Positions 29,625 to 38,163 of a stretch of DNA of 64,000 bases are shown piece by piece. Position numbers and translations under genes: made by a program. Under the pieces are notes generated by a model. It saw only the letters and a list, made by a program, of their open reading frames with translations. It made no database searches and was not told the DNA's origin. Origin of the DNA: Desulfoscipio geothermicus DSM 3669 (GTDB lineage Bacteria > Bacillota > Desulfotomaculia > Desulfotomaculales > Desulfallaceae). The stretch covers positions 50,702-114,701 of the forward strand of contig NZ_FOYM01000011.1 in the NCBI RefSeq assembly GCF_900115975.1, given 5' to 3'. How positions within the stretch are numbered: the stretch's first letter is position 1; every line of letters begins with the position of its first letter.

Positions 29625-30572
29625 TTGTCCTTACAGTGGCGGGATAATTCCCTTAAAATAATAGCTGTTTTACTGGCCGTACTGCTCTGGGTTTACGTAA
29701 CCAACGAACAGAACCCGGTGACCAACCAGATTTACAGCATACCCTTAACTTTGCAGGATGAACCGGCCGGGTACGTGGTAAACGGCGTACCCCGCATGGT
29801 GAGCATACGGGTTAAAGCGCCCAGAAGTATAATCAGCACCCTGGGCAAGGAAGATTTTAGGGCCCGGCTCAGTTTGTTCGGCATTACCGCCGGTGATCAG
29901 GAACTGGCGGTGCAGGTTACCGCGCCGCCCGGAGTGGACGTTTTGCAGGTGATACCGGAGACGGTGCGGGTGCAGGCCGATAAAATAGTCAACAAAAATG
30001 TTCCCGTAGTGGCTCACCTTAAGGGGAACCCGGCGGAAGGACTGCAGCCCGGTGCTGCGGTTTTGAAACCGCCGGTAGTTGCCGTACAGGGACCAAGTAA
30101 GGTGTTGGAAAAAATCAACCAACTGGGGGTTACGGTGGATGTTACCGGGGCGACTGATACGCTGGAACGGGAGGTTGTCGTGGAAACCGGAATTGAAGGC
30201 GTGACAGCCAACCCCGGCCGGGTGACGGTGACCGTGCCGGTAACCGCGCTGCCGGCCAGGGACCTGCCGGTGCGCATCAGGCTGACGGGCGAACCGGCTG
30301 CCGGGTATGTCGTAAGCGGTATATCGGCACAGCCGTCATCCGTACAGGTGGTGGCCCGGGAGAACGTACTGCACAACCTTATCGCGGTAAGTACAATGGC
30401 GGTGGATATTACAGGCATTACCAGCAACGTGGAAAGGGAAGTGGTGCTTATATTGCCGGACGGGGCGGTATCGGTACGGCCCGACCGGGTGCAGATAAAG
30501 GTGCAGATTACCCGGTTGGAAACAGGTCAACCGCAGGATGACGGTGAGGGTGCAGACAATCCGACACAATGA
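29625..30572 (+). CDS. cdaR: YbbR-domain regulator of diadenylate cyclase
   Basis: A membrane-anchored extracytoplasmic protein that modulates CdaA. One N-terminal membrane helix (residues 10-24, LKIIAVLLAVLLWVYV) is followed by about three YbbR repeats, each ending with a pattern like PxxVxVxG/ARxxVL (for example PPVVAVQGPSKVL and PSSVQVVARENVL). 315 residues with an acidic tail. It starts with a TTG after AGGAGGTGA. It is the last gene before a strong hairpin and the AT-rich island. Confidence 0.92.
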   Translation: MSLQWRDNSLKIIAVLLAVLLWVYVTNEQNPVTNQIYSIPLTLQDEPAGYVVNGVPRMVSIRVKAPRSIISTLGKEDFRARLSLFGITAGDQELAVQVTAPPGVDVLQVIPETVRVQADKIVNKNVPVVAHLKGNPAEGLQPGAAVLKPPVVAVQGPSKVLEKINQLGVTVDVTGATDTLEREVVVETGIEGVTANPGRVTVTVPVTALPARDLPVRIRLTGEPAAGYVVSGISAQPSSVQVVARENVLHNLIAVSTMAVDITGITSNVEREVVLILPDGAVSVRPDRVQIKVQITRLETGQPQDDGEGADNPTQ

Positions 30573-30586
30573 CCCGGAATAAAAAA

Positions 30587-30622
30587 GCCAAGGCCTGCCT
30601 TCGTATTAGAGCAGGCCTTGGC
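30587..30622. terminator. Strong bidirectional terminator after cdaR
   Basis: GCCAAGGCCTGC and GCAGGCCTTGGC form a perfect 12-bp stem. On the minus strand TTTTTTATT follows, so it can end the moaD-side transcript as well as cap cdaR. Confidence 0.85.
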
Positions 30623-31014
30623 ACGTTAAATTGCGAACGTTAACCAAAACATAAACATGGTTACAATGCAAATTTGCTTTGCTAAAATTATGCAAAGGAA
30701 ATGTTTTTTCGTCTAAAATGTATGTGCAGTACGCTGGTAATGAGAAACTGCATTGTAAGGCTTCTTCTTCCGGCCGCAGACAGGGCAAGTCTGCGTTGTA
30801 TAACTCCAGCGAGCGAAACATGCGTTTGGGCGGTAACAGGTATTGATCACCCACTTTAGAAGTAGGGGCTTCTGTCGAGTGAGGATACCCCCTTGGTAGT
30901 AACCAGTGCCCCGACCGTATCACTGCCGAGCCACGAAGCAAAACAATCAATGGATGACCGTCCGGGCAAAGTAAAGAGGAATTCTGTCGGTGTCAAGCAC
31001 CTGAATATTCCCAC
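30623..31014 (-). other. Gap of 390 bp with a possible transposase relic
   Basis: No intact gene. On the minus strand one frame across 30790-30750 reads TTQTCPVCGRKKKP, similar to the zinc finger of TnpB-type proteins. A second frame a little upstream contains STEAPTSKVGD and a CCCCTACTT/AAAGTGGG hairpin (about 30853-30872), like TnpB 3' ends. The order of the pieces is not that of an intact element, so this is a weak call. A CGCAGAC/GTCTGCG hairpin is also present at 30774-30794. Confidence 0.25.
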
Positions 31015-31242
31015 CTATCCACCTGAAACGGGCGGAAAGAGGACAACGATGTCCCCCGCCTGCAGATTATAATCTCCGGTTACTTTAACACCGTTAACAA
31101 CAATTAATACCTTTAAACTGCTGGGAATCTGCAGCTCACTTAGAAGCTGTGACGCTTTTATACTATTTTGTAATGAAATTTCATTTATACCGTGCCCTCC
31201 GTATCTCTCCAAAGGGCCGCAAAGTCTCAGAAATATTTTCAT
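31015..31242 (-). CDS. MoaD/ThiS-type sulfur-carrier protein
   Basis: A 75-residue ubiquitin-fold protein ending in the diagnostic Gly-Gly (FPPVSGG). The C-terminal glycine is activated as a thiocarboxylate and donates sulfur to molybdopterin. Located directly after the aldehyde oxidoreductase gene, it probably supplies the dithiolene of the tungsten cofactor. The ATG at 31242 (preceded by a TTG) follows AGGTGG that overlaps the upstream gene's stop. It is the last gene of the minus-strand island operon. Confidence 0.85.
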   Translation of the reverse strand: MKIFLRLCGPLERYGGHGINEISLQNSIKASQLLSELQIPSSLKVLIVVNGVKVTGDYNLQAGDIVVLFPPVSGG

Positions 31243-31250
31243 CAAACCAC

Positions 31251-33002
31251 CTAAATTGCTAGTTCGTCTAATTTCTCTCCAGTGGGTTTTCCTTCACTGT
31301 CCCAACCGCGTATCTGATAGTATTCTCTTAACATTTTGTTAAATTCTTCTTCCGGTAATAGTTTTTCTGCGGTAGCGCCAGTTTTTAAGGCTTCTTTATA
31401 AATACGTTGCGGCAGCCTATCATCCTTAGCGTCAAAACCTTCCCTAATATTAAACATTCGGGCTAAATTAACTATACGCTCCCCAATTATTTTTAAATCT
31501 TTCTCAGTATATTGCTTGCCCGTTACTAACGTTAGTAATTCGGCAACAGTCTCTAAAGATAATGCCCAAAAATCACAGAGAATTGTTGAAAACTTGGCAG
31601 CATTATAATGCTGCAAGCCAACCACCAGCTCGGCTTTACCTTCTATGGTAAAGGGATCCATATCTCCATAAGCTTCATCGGCTATAGGCCAGGCCCGCGT
31701 ATGGCAAGCTCCTCTATCAGAGGTGGCATATGCCAAGCCCATTCCCCAAGAGCCGCGTGGTTCGTATCCGGGAAATTCTAATCCCTTAACCTGCATTGCA
31801 AATTCTTTTCCGCCGTATTTCTCTGAAAGACCTTTTACCCCCAAAGCCAACTCTGTCTCCTTATTTGCTATATTTTTGGTGGCTTTTAGGTAGCCTTTTA
31901 CATCACCAAATTTTAGGTTAAAATCTTTAATGCCTTTTTCTGTTAATTCCATAGCAAACGCTATCGTGTTGCCCGTAGAAATTGTATCCAATCCTAAATC
32001 ATCACATAATTTATTAAACTCAACAATAGCTTCCAAATCGTCGATACCGCAATTTGAACCACCAATTGACAGCGTTTCGTATTCGGGTCCCTCTACCACC
32101 GACTGTCCCGTGTTGACGTAGTTACCACAGCCCAAACCACAACTTAGACACCCTTTTTTATCCTTGCGTACGGCCTTCACCGCTTCGGCATGAATTTTAT
32201 CAAACCCATCAAACGTTCCTTGCTGGAAGTTTCTAGTGGGTAATACTCCGGTACTATTAGATAGCTCTACAATTATGGGTGTACCGTCTGTATAAGCCCA
32301 GAGGTTATCATCCGAAAGGGTATCTTTTTTCATAATCTCCTTTGCTCTTGCGGTTAACTGCTTTGGGTCGGCGACCTTAACTCCGTTTGTTCCTTTAACA
32401 ACAATTGCTTTTAAATTTTTACTGCCCATAACGGCCCCTATGCCACCACGACCTGCCTGACGGTATAGTTCTGAAGTAATACAGGCCATAGGTACCATAT
32501 TTTCGCCAGCAGGCCCAATTGCCAATACTTTTACCTCAGGTCCACAGGTAGCTTTTAAAAAAAATTCGGTCTCATGGGTACCTTTTCCCCAGAGGTTTCC
32601 CGCTGACTTTAGCTCTACTTTACTATTTTCGATGTGTAAGTATACCGGTTTTTCAGCTTTACCTTCAATGATTATAGCATCATACCCTGCATACTTTATC
32701 TCTCCGGCAATATGTCCCCCGATGGAGCAGTCGAGGATTGTATTGGTGGCAGGTGATTTAGCTGCTATTGTTAGCTTCCCTGAACATGGAACTGCTGTTC
32801 CCGTAAGCGGTCCCGTCATCAAGATCATTTTATTTTTTGGAGATAACGGGTCTACTTTTGGCGGAAGTTCTTCATAGATGTATTTCATTGCCAATCCTTT
32901 ACCGCCGATATATTTCTCGGCCCATAACAAATTTAAACTCTCTACACTACTAGTTAAATTGTTTAAGTCAATTCGCAGCACTTTCCCTATATACCCCTTC
33001 AT
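31251..33002 (-). CDS. Aldehyde:ferredoxin oxidoreductase (tungsten-type)
   Basis: Interconverts aldehydes and carboxylic acids with ferredoxin. It binds a tungsto-bispterin and one 4Fe-4S cluster. 583 residues. The N-terminal domain contains YIGGKGLAMKY and GPLTGTAVPCSGK; cluster ligands are CLSCGLGC near residue 290 and a later Cys in STILCDFWAL. DRGACHTRAWP lies at the cofactor site. Start and stop overlap or nearly touch the ferredoxin and MoaD genes. The substrate is unknown; it may process an aldehyde or acid from the upstream hydrolases. The gene is much more AT-rich than the core genes nearby. Confidence 0.93.
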   Translation of the reverse strand: MKGYIGKVLRIDLNNLTSSVESLNLLWAEKYIGGKGLAMKYIYEELPPKVDPLSPKNKMILMTGPLTGTAVPCSGKLTIAAKSPATNTILDCSIGGHIAGEIKYAGYDAIIIEGKAEKPVYLHIENSKVELKSAGNLWGKGTHETEFFLKATCGPEVKVLAIGPAGENMVPMACITSELYRQAGRGGIGAVMGSKNLKAIVVKGTNGVKVADPKQLTARAKEIMKKDTLSDDNLWAYTDGTPIIVELSNSTGVLPTRNFQQGTFDGFDKIHAEAVKAVRKDKKGCLSCGLGCGNYVNTGQSVVEGPEYETLSIGGSNCGIDDLEAIVEFNKLCDDLGLDTISTGNTIAFAMELTEKGIKDFNLKFGDVKGYLKATKNIANKETELALGVKGLSEKYGGKEFAMQVKGLEFPGYEPRGSWGMGLAYATSDRGACHTRAWPIADEAYGDMDPFTIEGKAELVVGLQHYNAAKFSTILCDFWALSLETVAELLTLVTGKQYTEKDLKIIGERIVNLARMFNIREGFDAKDDRLPQRIYKEALKTGATAEKLLPEEEFNKMLREYYQIRGWDSEGKPTGEKLDELAI

Positions 33003-33409
33003 CCTACCCCACCCCCTTCACGACAGCCAAAAGTTAATGCCCCGTGCGGGCACCAGTTCACACACTCCGGTGAGCCCCCACAGCTGTCGCAAATTCCTAC
33101 AGTATCTGCTTTGACTACAATAACTCCTTGGGGACAAGCATCTGCACATTCATTACAGCCTGTACATTCTTCTTCAGAATAAGTCAACATACCATTTTCA
33201 TACTTTATTGCTTCTGTAGGGCAAACTTCTACACAATCTAAACATTGCGTGCAAATTGCAACCTTTGTTTCTAACCCCTGCATAGTGTATATCTTTTCAA
33301 TCTGCAACCGAGCAGCGGTGGGTTGATAGACGCCCTCTTTTTCAGCTGAACAAGCAATTTGACAAAGTTTGCAACCTATACAGCGACTAATATCCAGGCT
33401 AAGCTTCAC
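32999..33409 (-). CDS. Polyferredoxin partner of the AOR
   Basis: A 4Fe-4S protein of about 136 residues, with four cysteine clusters: CIGCKLCQIAC, CTQCLDCVEVC, CTGCNECADAC and CDSCGG..C..WC. This is the HycB/CooF-like electron-transfer type commonly found next to AOR-family enzymes. The frame is open from a TTG at 33415 that abuts the ribosome-binding site; the GTG at 33409 has better spacing from GGAGGA. It overlaps the AOR start by 4 bp, so the two are translationally coupled and should form one complex. Confidence 0.9.
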   Translation of the reverse strand: MKLSLDISRCIGCKLCQIACSAEKEGVYQPTAARLQIEKIYTMQGLETKVAICTQCLDCVEVCPTEAIKYENGMLTYSEEECTGCNECADACPQGVIVVKADTVGICDSCGGSPECVNWCPHGALTFGCREGGGVG

Positions 33410-33485
33410 TTTCAATCCTCCCTACAAATACCGTAAAACATCTGTTTTTCTCCAAAAACTGCGCATCCTAAACAGCATCAAACAC

Positions 33486-34145
33486 TTAACAGCCTGCCAA
33501 TTTCACTGCTACCGCTCGGACAGGCGAACCATCACAGCCAATCAATTTCAATGGCAGAAAAATTAAAAAGGGATTATCAAAGTCTATTTTGTCAACGTTT
33601 GCCAAGTTCTCCACAATAATTCCATTAGCTTCTGCTAACATATCATGTACTGGGAAATCATCCCCACCGGTAGGATCCAGATTAATAGCATCTATTCCCA
33701 TGGTTTTAATTCCTTTCCCAAGTAAATACTCGCACGCCTCAACACTCAGGTAAGGATGCTCATAATAAGCATCACTTCCATTTTTCTTGTACCAATTAGT
33801 GTTAAAAACTACTATTTTCCCCGGTGAAAAAAAATTCTCATAAGGTTTGATATCTTCCACAGTAATTTCTTTATTGGCTTGCTTATCGGTTACCCGTACA
33901 ATAACACCTTCACCCATAAAAGATTTCAAATTAATATTATCAATAGTTGCCCCTTCATTAAGAAAATGGTACGGTGCATCCACGTGGGTACCGGTTTGCG
34001 AACCTAAATTAACATAATGCAGGTTGTATCCATCATTTTCAATTGTTGTAGCTACAGAAATATCCGGCTTTGGGTCTCCCGGATAAACTTGTGTATCATT
34101 GGTCAAAGCAAAAGATAAATCAACTATTTTTTCTATTTTAAACAT
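33486..34145 (-). CDS. Cyclase-family metal-dependent hydrolase
   Basis: A 219-residue member of the cyclase family (PF04199), which includes kynurenine formamidase and isatin hydrolase and cleaves amide or cyclic amide bonds. The metal-binding motif is TGTHVDAPYHF near residue 50. VYPGDPKP near the N-terminus and GIDAINLDPTGGDDFPVHDML are also characteristic. GGGGGAG lies 6 nt before the ATG at 34145. It sits between the NCS1 permease and the ferredoxin/AOR genes. A formamidase, carbamoyl or lactam hydrolase role on the imported compound is likely; the exact substrate is unknown. Confidence 0.88.
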   Translation of the reverse strand: MFKIEKIVDLSFALTNDTQVYPGDPKPDISVATTIENDGYNLHYVNLGSQTGTHVDAPYHFLNEGATIDNINLKSFMGEGVIVRVTDKQANKEITVEDIKPYENFFSPGKIVVFNTNWYKKNGSDAYYEHPYLSVEACEYLLGKGIKTMGIDAINLDPTGGDDFPVHDMLAEANGIIVENLANVDKIDFDNPFLIFLPLKLIGCDGSPVRAVAVKLAGC

Positions 34146-34184
34146 TAACAACTCCCCCTTCAGCTTTTAGTATGATATAGCTTT

Positions 34185-35543
34185 TTAAATATGTTCCTCT
34201 GTGTAACTTTCCTGTTTTGAACTCCTACTTACTTCGACAACTTTAGATAAAATAATATAACCAAAGAACCCTATTAAAAACACCGGAATGGTTGCCCCAA
34301 TAGCCAATGGGTTAATTACTGTCCAGTAGTAGGCAAACCCTGCAGTAATGAAATACACAATCCAAGCTGGAATGTTGAAACCCTTATAATACCAATACTT
34401 GTTACGGCCATTTTTCAGCAAATCATCAACACTGTAATTTCTTTTCTTTAACACTATAAAATCAGCCAATAAAATTGCAAAAATGGGTGTAAATAGGGCC
34501 CCAATGGTTAAAATCCAATCTACAAAACTATCTAAAATCCCGCTATATAAAGCACCAAAAATTGAAATAACTCCTATCACTAATGCCGGTTTCCAGAAAG
34601 TAGCTTTTGGTCTGATATTCAAATATGACATTGTTGAACTATAGACGCACATAATGTTGGTAGTCATAACGGAAATAAATATCACGAACGCCGCTGGCAA
34701 TCCAAACCCAAATTCAGCAAGTAACACAGTAGGGTCAAAAGTCTGTTCCATGCTGCTGACAATACTTAACCCGGACACAATAGCACCTGTACCCATGGCA
34801 ATTAATGTGGCTGCCACGTAGCCTATCATGGTACCCCAAATAGATGTTTTAGTTGTTTTACAGTTACGATTGTAATCAGCAGCAATTGGAGCCCAGGAAA
34901 TAGCAGTAGCGACAACCATGTCAAAAGCTAACGCTTTAGTTACCCCACTAAGTTGATTCTGCTCCAGATTAAGTAGAGTGTTAATATCATATACTGTAAA
35001 TAACTTGAAAAATACTGCTCCAGAAAGTAAGAGCATGGCAGTAGCAATAATTTTTTCAAATACTTCAATTCCTTTATGTCCCAATAACGTAATAATCACA
35101 ACCATAGTTTCGCACAGTATGGTAAATAAAGGTAAATTACTATAACCAGTGAGGTGGCTGATAGCGTAATTCATACTCATTCCTGCCATTAATGCCTGTA
35201 CCCAGCTCCAACCAATTAGAATAATTATATTCACTACTGAAGGTAATACCGATCCCTTAGTGCCAAAAGCACCCCGTGTGAGTGTCATTGTTGTTAAGCC
35301 TGTTTTTGCACCCATAGTACCAACCAGCATTAAAGGAATTACACCCACAACAGACCCAATCAAAATTATCCAAATAGCCGTCGCGAAAGGTAGGTCAGGA
35401 ACAAAAAACATACCTGTATAAATTGTGGTCACAACCATGTTTGCTGCCAACCACATGGAAAACGTGGCAAACCAGCCCATTGTTCGGTCTGCTTCTAAAG
35501 TTGCATTAATACCGTCTCTACCCAATTTCTGTAAAATGTTCAA
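34185..35543 (-). CDS. NCS1-family nucleobase/hydantoin-type permease
   Basis: A roughly 452-residue cation symporter with about 12 hydrophobic segments. It matches the cytosine-purine permease (CodB-like) family: GAFGTKGSVLPSVVNIIILIGW is split by helix 2-3 boundaries (only part quoted: TRGAFGTKGSVLP), then SWAPIAADYNR, which is the substrate/cation region. Known substrates of the family are cytosine, allantoin, hydantoins, thiamine precursors and similar small N-heterocycles. GAGGTG is best spaced for the TTG at 35543; a GTG at 35552 overlaps it. It is co-transcribed with the ureohydrolase and cyclase genes, so it probably imports their substrate. Confidence 0.88.
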   Translation of the reverse strand: MNILQKLGRDGINATLEADRTMGWFATFSMWLAANMVVTTIYTGMFFVPDLPFATAIWIILIGSVVGVIPLMLVGTMGAKTGLTTMTLTRGAFGTKGSVLPSVVNIIILIGWSWVQALMAGMSMNYAISHLTGYSNLPLFTILCETMVVIITLLGHKGIEVFEKIIATAMLLLSGAVFFKLFTVYDINTLLNLEQNQLSGVTKALAFDMVVATAISWAPIAADYNRNCKTTKTSIWGTMIGYVAATLIAMGTGAIVSGLSIVSSMEQTFDPTVLLAEFGFGLPAAFVIFISVMTTNIMCVYSSTMSYLNIRPKATFWKPALVIGVISIFGALYSGILDSFVDWILTIGALFTPIFAILLADFIVLKKRNYSVDDLLKNGRNKYWYYKGFNIPAWIVYFITAGFAYYWTVINPLAIGATIPVFLIGFFGYIILSKVVEVSRSSKQESYTEEHI

Positions 35544-35578
35544 TTTGGACACCTCTTTTTGGTTTAATCTTTATTAAC

Positions 35579-36529
35579 TTAAATCCCTTTTCTATTCAAA
35601 GCCAGTAAAGAAATGAACTCGTAAACTATTCCCGCTGCAGCAAATGCAGTAACTTGGTTAGAATCGTAACTTGGAAGTACTTCCACCAAATCAAAGCCAA
35701 CAAAATTTAAGCCGCGCAAACCTTCCCGCACAAGATGCTGAGCTTCCCATGTAGTAAAACCGCCGATTTCAGGAGTTCCAGTTCCCGGTGCATAAACAGG
35801 ATCAAGAAAATCAATATCAAAGGTAACAAATACCGGCTTATCCTGTACCCGCTCCTTAATTCTCTTGACGGTTTCAGCAATGCCAATTTCGCGACTTTCC
35901 TGGGTAGTCAAGACCTCCAGCCCCATTTCCCGCGCATCATTTAAGTCTTCAGGGCCGTATAACGGTCCGCGCATGCCCACCTGAATTGAGTTTTCAACCA
36001 ACAGGCATTTTTCTTCAATGGCTCGACGAATAGGTGTCCCATGATTATACGATTTTTCGAAGTAGGAATCCCACGTATCACTATGGGAGTCGAAATGAAC
36101 CAAAGCTACGGGGCCTTTGCTTTTAGCAACCGCCCTCAGTTCCGGCAAAGTAACGGAATGGTCACCCCCGAGAAAAATGGGCACAACATCACTTTCAAAA
36201 ATTGGAGTTATGGACTCTTCTATTCGCTGGTAGGATTCTTCAATGTAGCCAGGCACCACATCTATATCACCATAATCAACACCCGAACAATAATCAAAAA
36301 TGTTTACGTCCAGAACGGGATTATAGGGTCGAAGTAAAATTGAAGCATCCCTGATGGCCTGGGGACCAAAACGGGTGCCAATACGGAATGAACCACCCGT
36401 ATCAAAAGGAATCCCTGATACAATAAAATCAACATCTGTTAGAGTACGTTTATTGGGCAGGCGCATAAAAGTCCGAACACCACAAAATCTAGGTGATTCA
36501 AAAGAATTGATGGGTTGATATTTTGTCAT
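35579..36529 (-). CDS. Arginase/agmatinase-family ureohydrolase
   Basis: A 316-residue binuclear manganese (or nickel) hydrolase that releases urea from a guanidino compound. Metal ligands are in GGDHSVTLPEL, HFDSHSDTWD and FDIDFLDPVYAPGTGTPE. The long N-terminus (about 35 residues before VSGIPFDTGGS) is like guanidinobutyrase/guanidinopropionase-type members rather than short agmatinases. Possible substrates are agmatine, guanidinobutyrate, guanidinopropionate or guanidine; I cannot decide. GGAGGG precedes the ATG. It is the first gene of the island operon, next to a -24/-12 promoter. No urease is visible in the window. Confidence 0.9.
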   Translation of the reverse strand: MTKYQPINSFESPRFCGVRTFMRLPNKRTLTDVDFIVSGIPFDTGGSFRIGTRFGPQAIRDASILLRPYNPVLDVNIFDYCSGVDYGDIDVVPGYIEESYQRIEESITPIFESDVVPIFLGGDHSVTLPELRAVAKSKGPVALVHFDSHSDTWDSYFEKSYNHGTPIRRAIEEKCLLVENSIQVGMRGPLYGPEDLNDAREMGLEVLTTQESREIGIAETVKRIKERVQDKPVFVTFDIDFLDPVYAPGTGTPEIGGFTTWEAQHLVREGLRGLNFVGFDLVEVLPSYDSNQVTAFAAAGIVYEFISLLALNRKGI

Positions 36530-36606
36530 ATACTATCCCTCCTGCTGGTTCGTAATTTCTAATTTCACATAGTCGACTGCACTTACTGATAAAACCGCGG
36601 TCTTGG

Positions 36607-36634
36607 ATTATTTATGAAGCAAAAAAAATGCCAA
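36607..36634 (-). promoter_or_regulatory. Sigma-54 (-24/-12) promoter of the island operon
   Basis: Minus strand TTGGCATTTTTTTTGCTT: GG at 36632-36631, GC at 36620-36619, exactly 10 nt between. This matches YTGGCAC-N5-TTGC apart from one base after GGCA. The predicted start is near 36607, 78 nt before the ureohydrolase ATG. It lies inside the terminator of the activator gene. A sigma-54 activator gene directly upstream supports it. Confidence 0.72.
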
Positions 36635-36664
36635 TGGGCTAACCCTTTTAGCCATCGGCATTTT
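36619..36664 (-). terminator. Terminator of the activator gene, shared with the -24/-12 promoter
   Basis: Minus strand AATGCCGATGGCTAA pairs with TTAGCCCATTGGCATT (one interruption) around AAGGG, followed by eight T. The 3' arm (TTGGCA) and T-run form the -24 element and spacer of the promoter above. Confidence 0.85.
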
Positions 36665-36686
36665 AAGGCATAAGAAAAGCATATTT

Positions 36687-36793
36687 TATTCAAAAATGAA
36701 TACCCAATACACGTAAAATATGGAATAGTCTTAAAATTCATACCCTTTTAGAGATCTATTCATTTCTGAGTATATGTATTCGTTCCTGAATAC
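36687..36793 (-). promoter_or_regulatory. Three upstream activator sites, TATTC-N6-GAATA
   Basis: TATTC-AAAAAT-GAATA at 36687-36702, TATTC-ATTTCT-GAGTA at 36757-36772 (one mismatch) and GTATTC-GTTCCT-GAATAC at 36776-36793. Centres lie about 87, 157 and 177 bp upstream of the predicted sigma-54 start, and the last two are 20 bp apart, about two helical turns. The last two overlap the 3' end of the activator gene. The N6 spacing resembles TyrR boxes. A one-mismatch copy (TATTC-TTATGC-CAATA) sits upstream of the activator gene at 38267-38282. Confidence 0.65.
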
Positions 36794-38163
36794 TTTGTAA
36801 CATATTTTTTCAATTTTCTTGCCGCAGACGGTTGACTGATGCCTAGGGCCTTAGCAACTCCCACACTTGTTTTATAACGTTCATACGCCTTTTGTACCAT
36901 CTCTTTTTCTAACATCTCCAAAGCATATTTTAAGGTCAGCCCTTCGTCAAGTTTGTTTGCAGCTTTAAGCTTTAGACAATCCGGCAATTCTTCCTCACCG
37001 ACAATATCCTCATCGGTGGTAACTACTATCCGTTCCATTACGTTTTCCAGTTCACGGACATTTCCCGGCCAATCATAAGCCATCAATGTATCCACTGCAT
37101 GTTTTAACAAAGTCTTTTTCTTCCGGTACTGTAGATTTGCTTGTTCAAGAAAGTGCATCATCAAAGGTAAAATATCTTCCTTCCTTTCTCTTAACGGAGG
37201 TATGTTTATAGGAACAACATTTAACCTGTAGAAAAGATCTTCACGAAACTGCTGTTTTTTAACCAACATTTCCAAATCTTTATTTGTTGCAGCAATCAAG
37301 CGAAAATCAACATTTATCTGTTTCGTTCCACCAACTTTGGTCAGGGTTTTCTCTTGAATAACTTTCAGCAGTTTCACCTGTAAATTGAGAGGCAGCTCCC
37401 CTATTTCATCCAGGAACAGCGTCCCGTCCTGAGCCAGTTCAATTTTGCCGATTTTTCCTTCCCTATGCGCACCGGTAAAAGCTCCCTTTTCATAGCCAAA
37501 AAGTTCAGATTCCAATAAATTTTCAGGAATAGCACCGCAGTTAATCTCAATAAAAGGGCCTTTACTTCTAGGACTTTTTTGATGTATTAAGCGGGCAACT
37601 AAATTTTTACCAACACCCGATTCACCGGTTATAAGCACATTGCTTTCCACCGAAGCCACTTTCATTGCCAGCTCCAATGCATTTTTCATCTCCGGACTTT
37701 TCGCAATAATTCCCGGAACAGCCATTTCTCGTTCCCTTAGCTCACGGATCTCGGACGAATAGCGTTTCATGAGCTTTTCCATCTTTTCATACTGCTCTTT
37801 AAGCTCAATAAAATCAGTAATATCATGAGAATAACTTACTACCTTCTCAATTTCTCCCTCTTTACTAAAAATAGGAACAGCGGTTACCACAAGCTTTCGA
37901 CCGGTCTTGGTCTGCTGCAGCATTGTAATCTTTTGCTTATTTTGCAGCACCAATACGGTAACAGAAGGATAAAAAACCTGCTTCTTCTCCATTTCATAAA
38001 CAGTATTGCCCACAACTTCATCTTCCGTAGTCCCGTAGCTCTCGTTAAATGACGGGCTTACCTCAAGAATAACTCCTCGTCCATCGGTAATTAATACATC
38101 ATTATGAATTGACTCCAGCACGTTATCTATCTCTTTAGAAATTTCTTTTCTTCCGCTGCTCAA
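36760..38163 (-). CDS. PAS-domain sigma-54-dependent activator
   Basis: A 467-residue bacterial enhancer-binding protein. The N-terminal PAS domain (about residues 10-125) probably senses a small ligand. The AAA+ domain (about 150-385) has Walker A GESGVGKN, the sigma-54 contact loop GAFTGA, Walker B GTLFLDEIGEL and RLNVVPINIPPLRER. The C-terminal HTH (about 415-460, SVGVAKALGISQPSAARKLKKY) is of the TyrR/Fis-like type. It starts with TTG after GAGGG. It should control the downstream ureohydrolase-AOR operon through the sites at 36687-36793. It is AT-rich like the island, so it probably travelled with it. Confidence 0.93.
   Translation of the reverse strand: MSSGRKEISKEIDNVLESIHNDVLITDGRGVILEVSPSFNESYGTTEDEVVGNTVYEMEKKQVFYPSVTVLVLQNKQKITMLQQTKTGRKLVVTAVPIFSKEGEIEKVVSYSHDITDFIELKEQYEKMEKLMKRYSSEIRELREREMAVPGIIAKSPEMKNALELAMKVASVESNVLITGESGVGKNLVARLIHQKSPRSKGPFIEINCGAIPENLLESELFGYEKGAFTGAHREGKIGKIELAQDGTLFLDEIGELPLNLQVKLLKVIQEKTLTKVGGTKQINVDFRLIAATNKDLEMLVKKQQFREDLFYRLNVVPINIPPLRERKEDILPLMMHFLEQANLQYRKKKTLLKHAVDTLMAYDWPGNVRELENVMERIVVTTDEDIVGEEELPDCLKLKAANKLDEGLTLKYALEMLEKEMVQKAYERYKTSVGVAKALGISQPSAARKLKKYVTKYSGTNTYTQK

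Noticed and set aside
36530..36618. Sigma-A promoter directly before the ureohydrolase gene
   Set aside because: No -35/-10 pair with acceptable spacing was found in the 90 bp, whereas a correctly spaced -24/-12 element lies just upstream.
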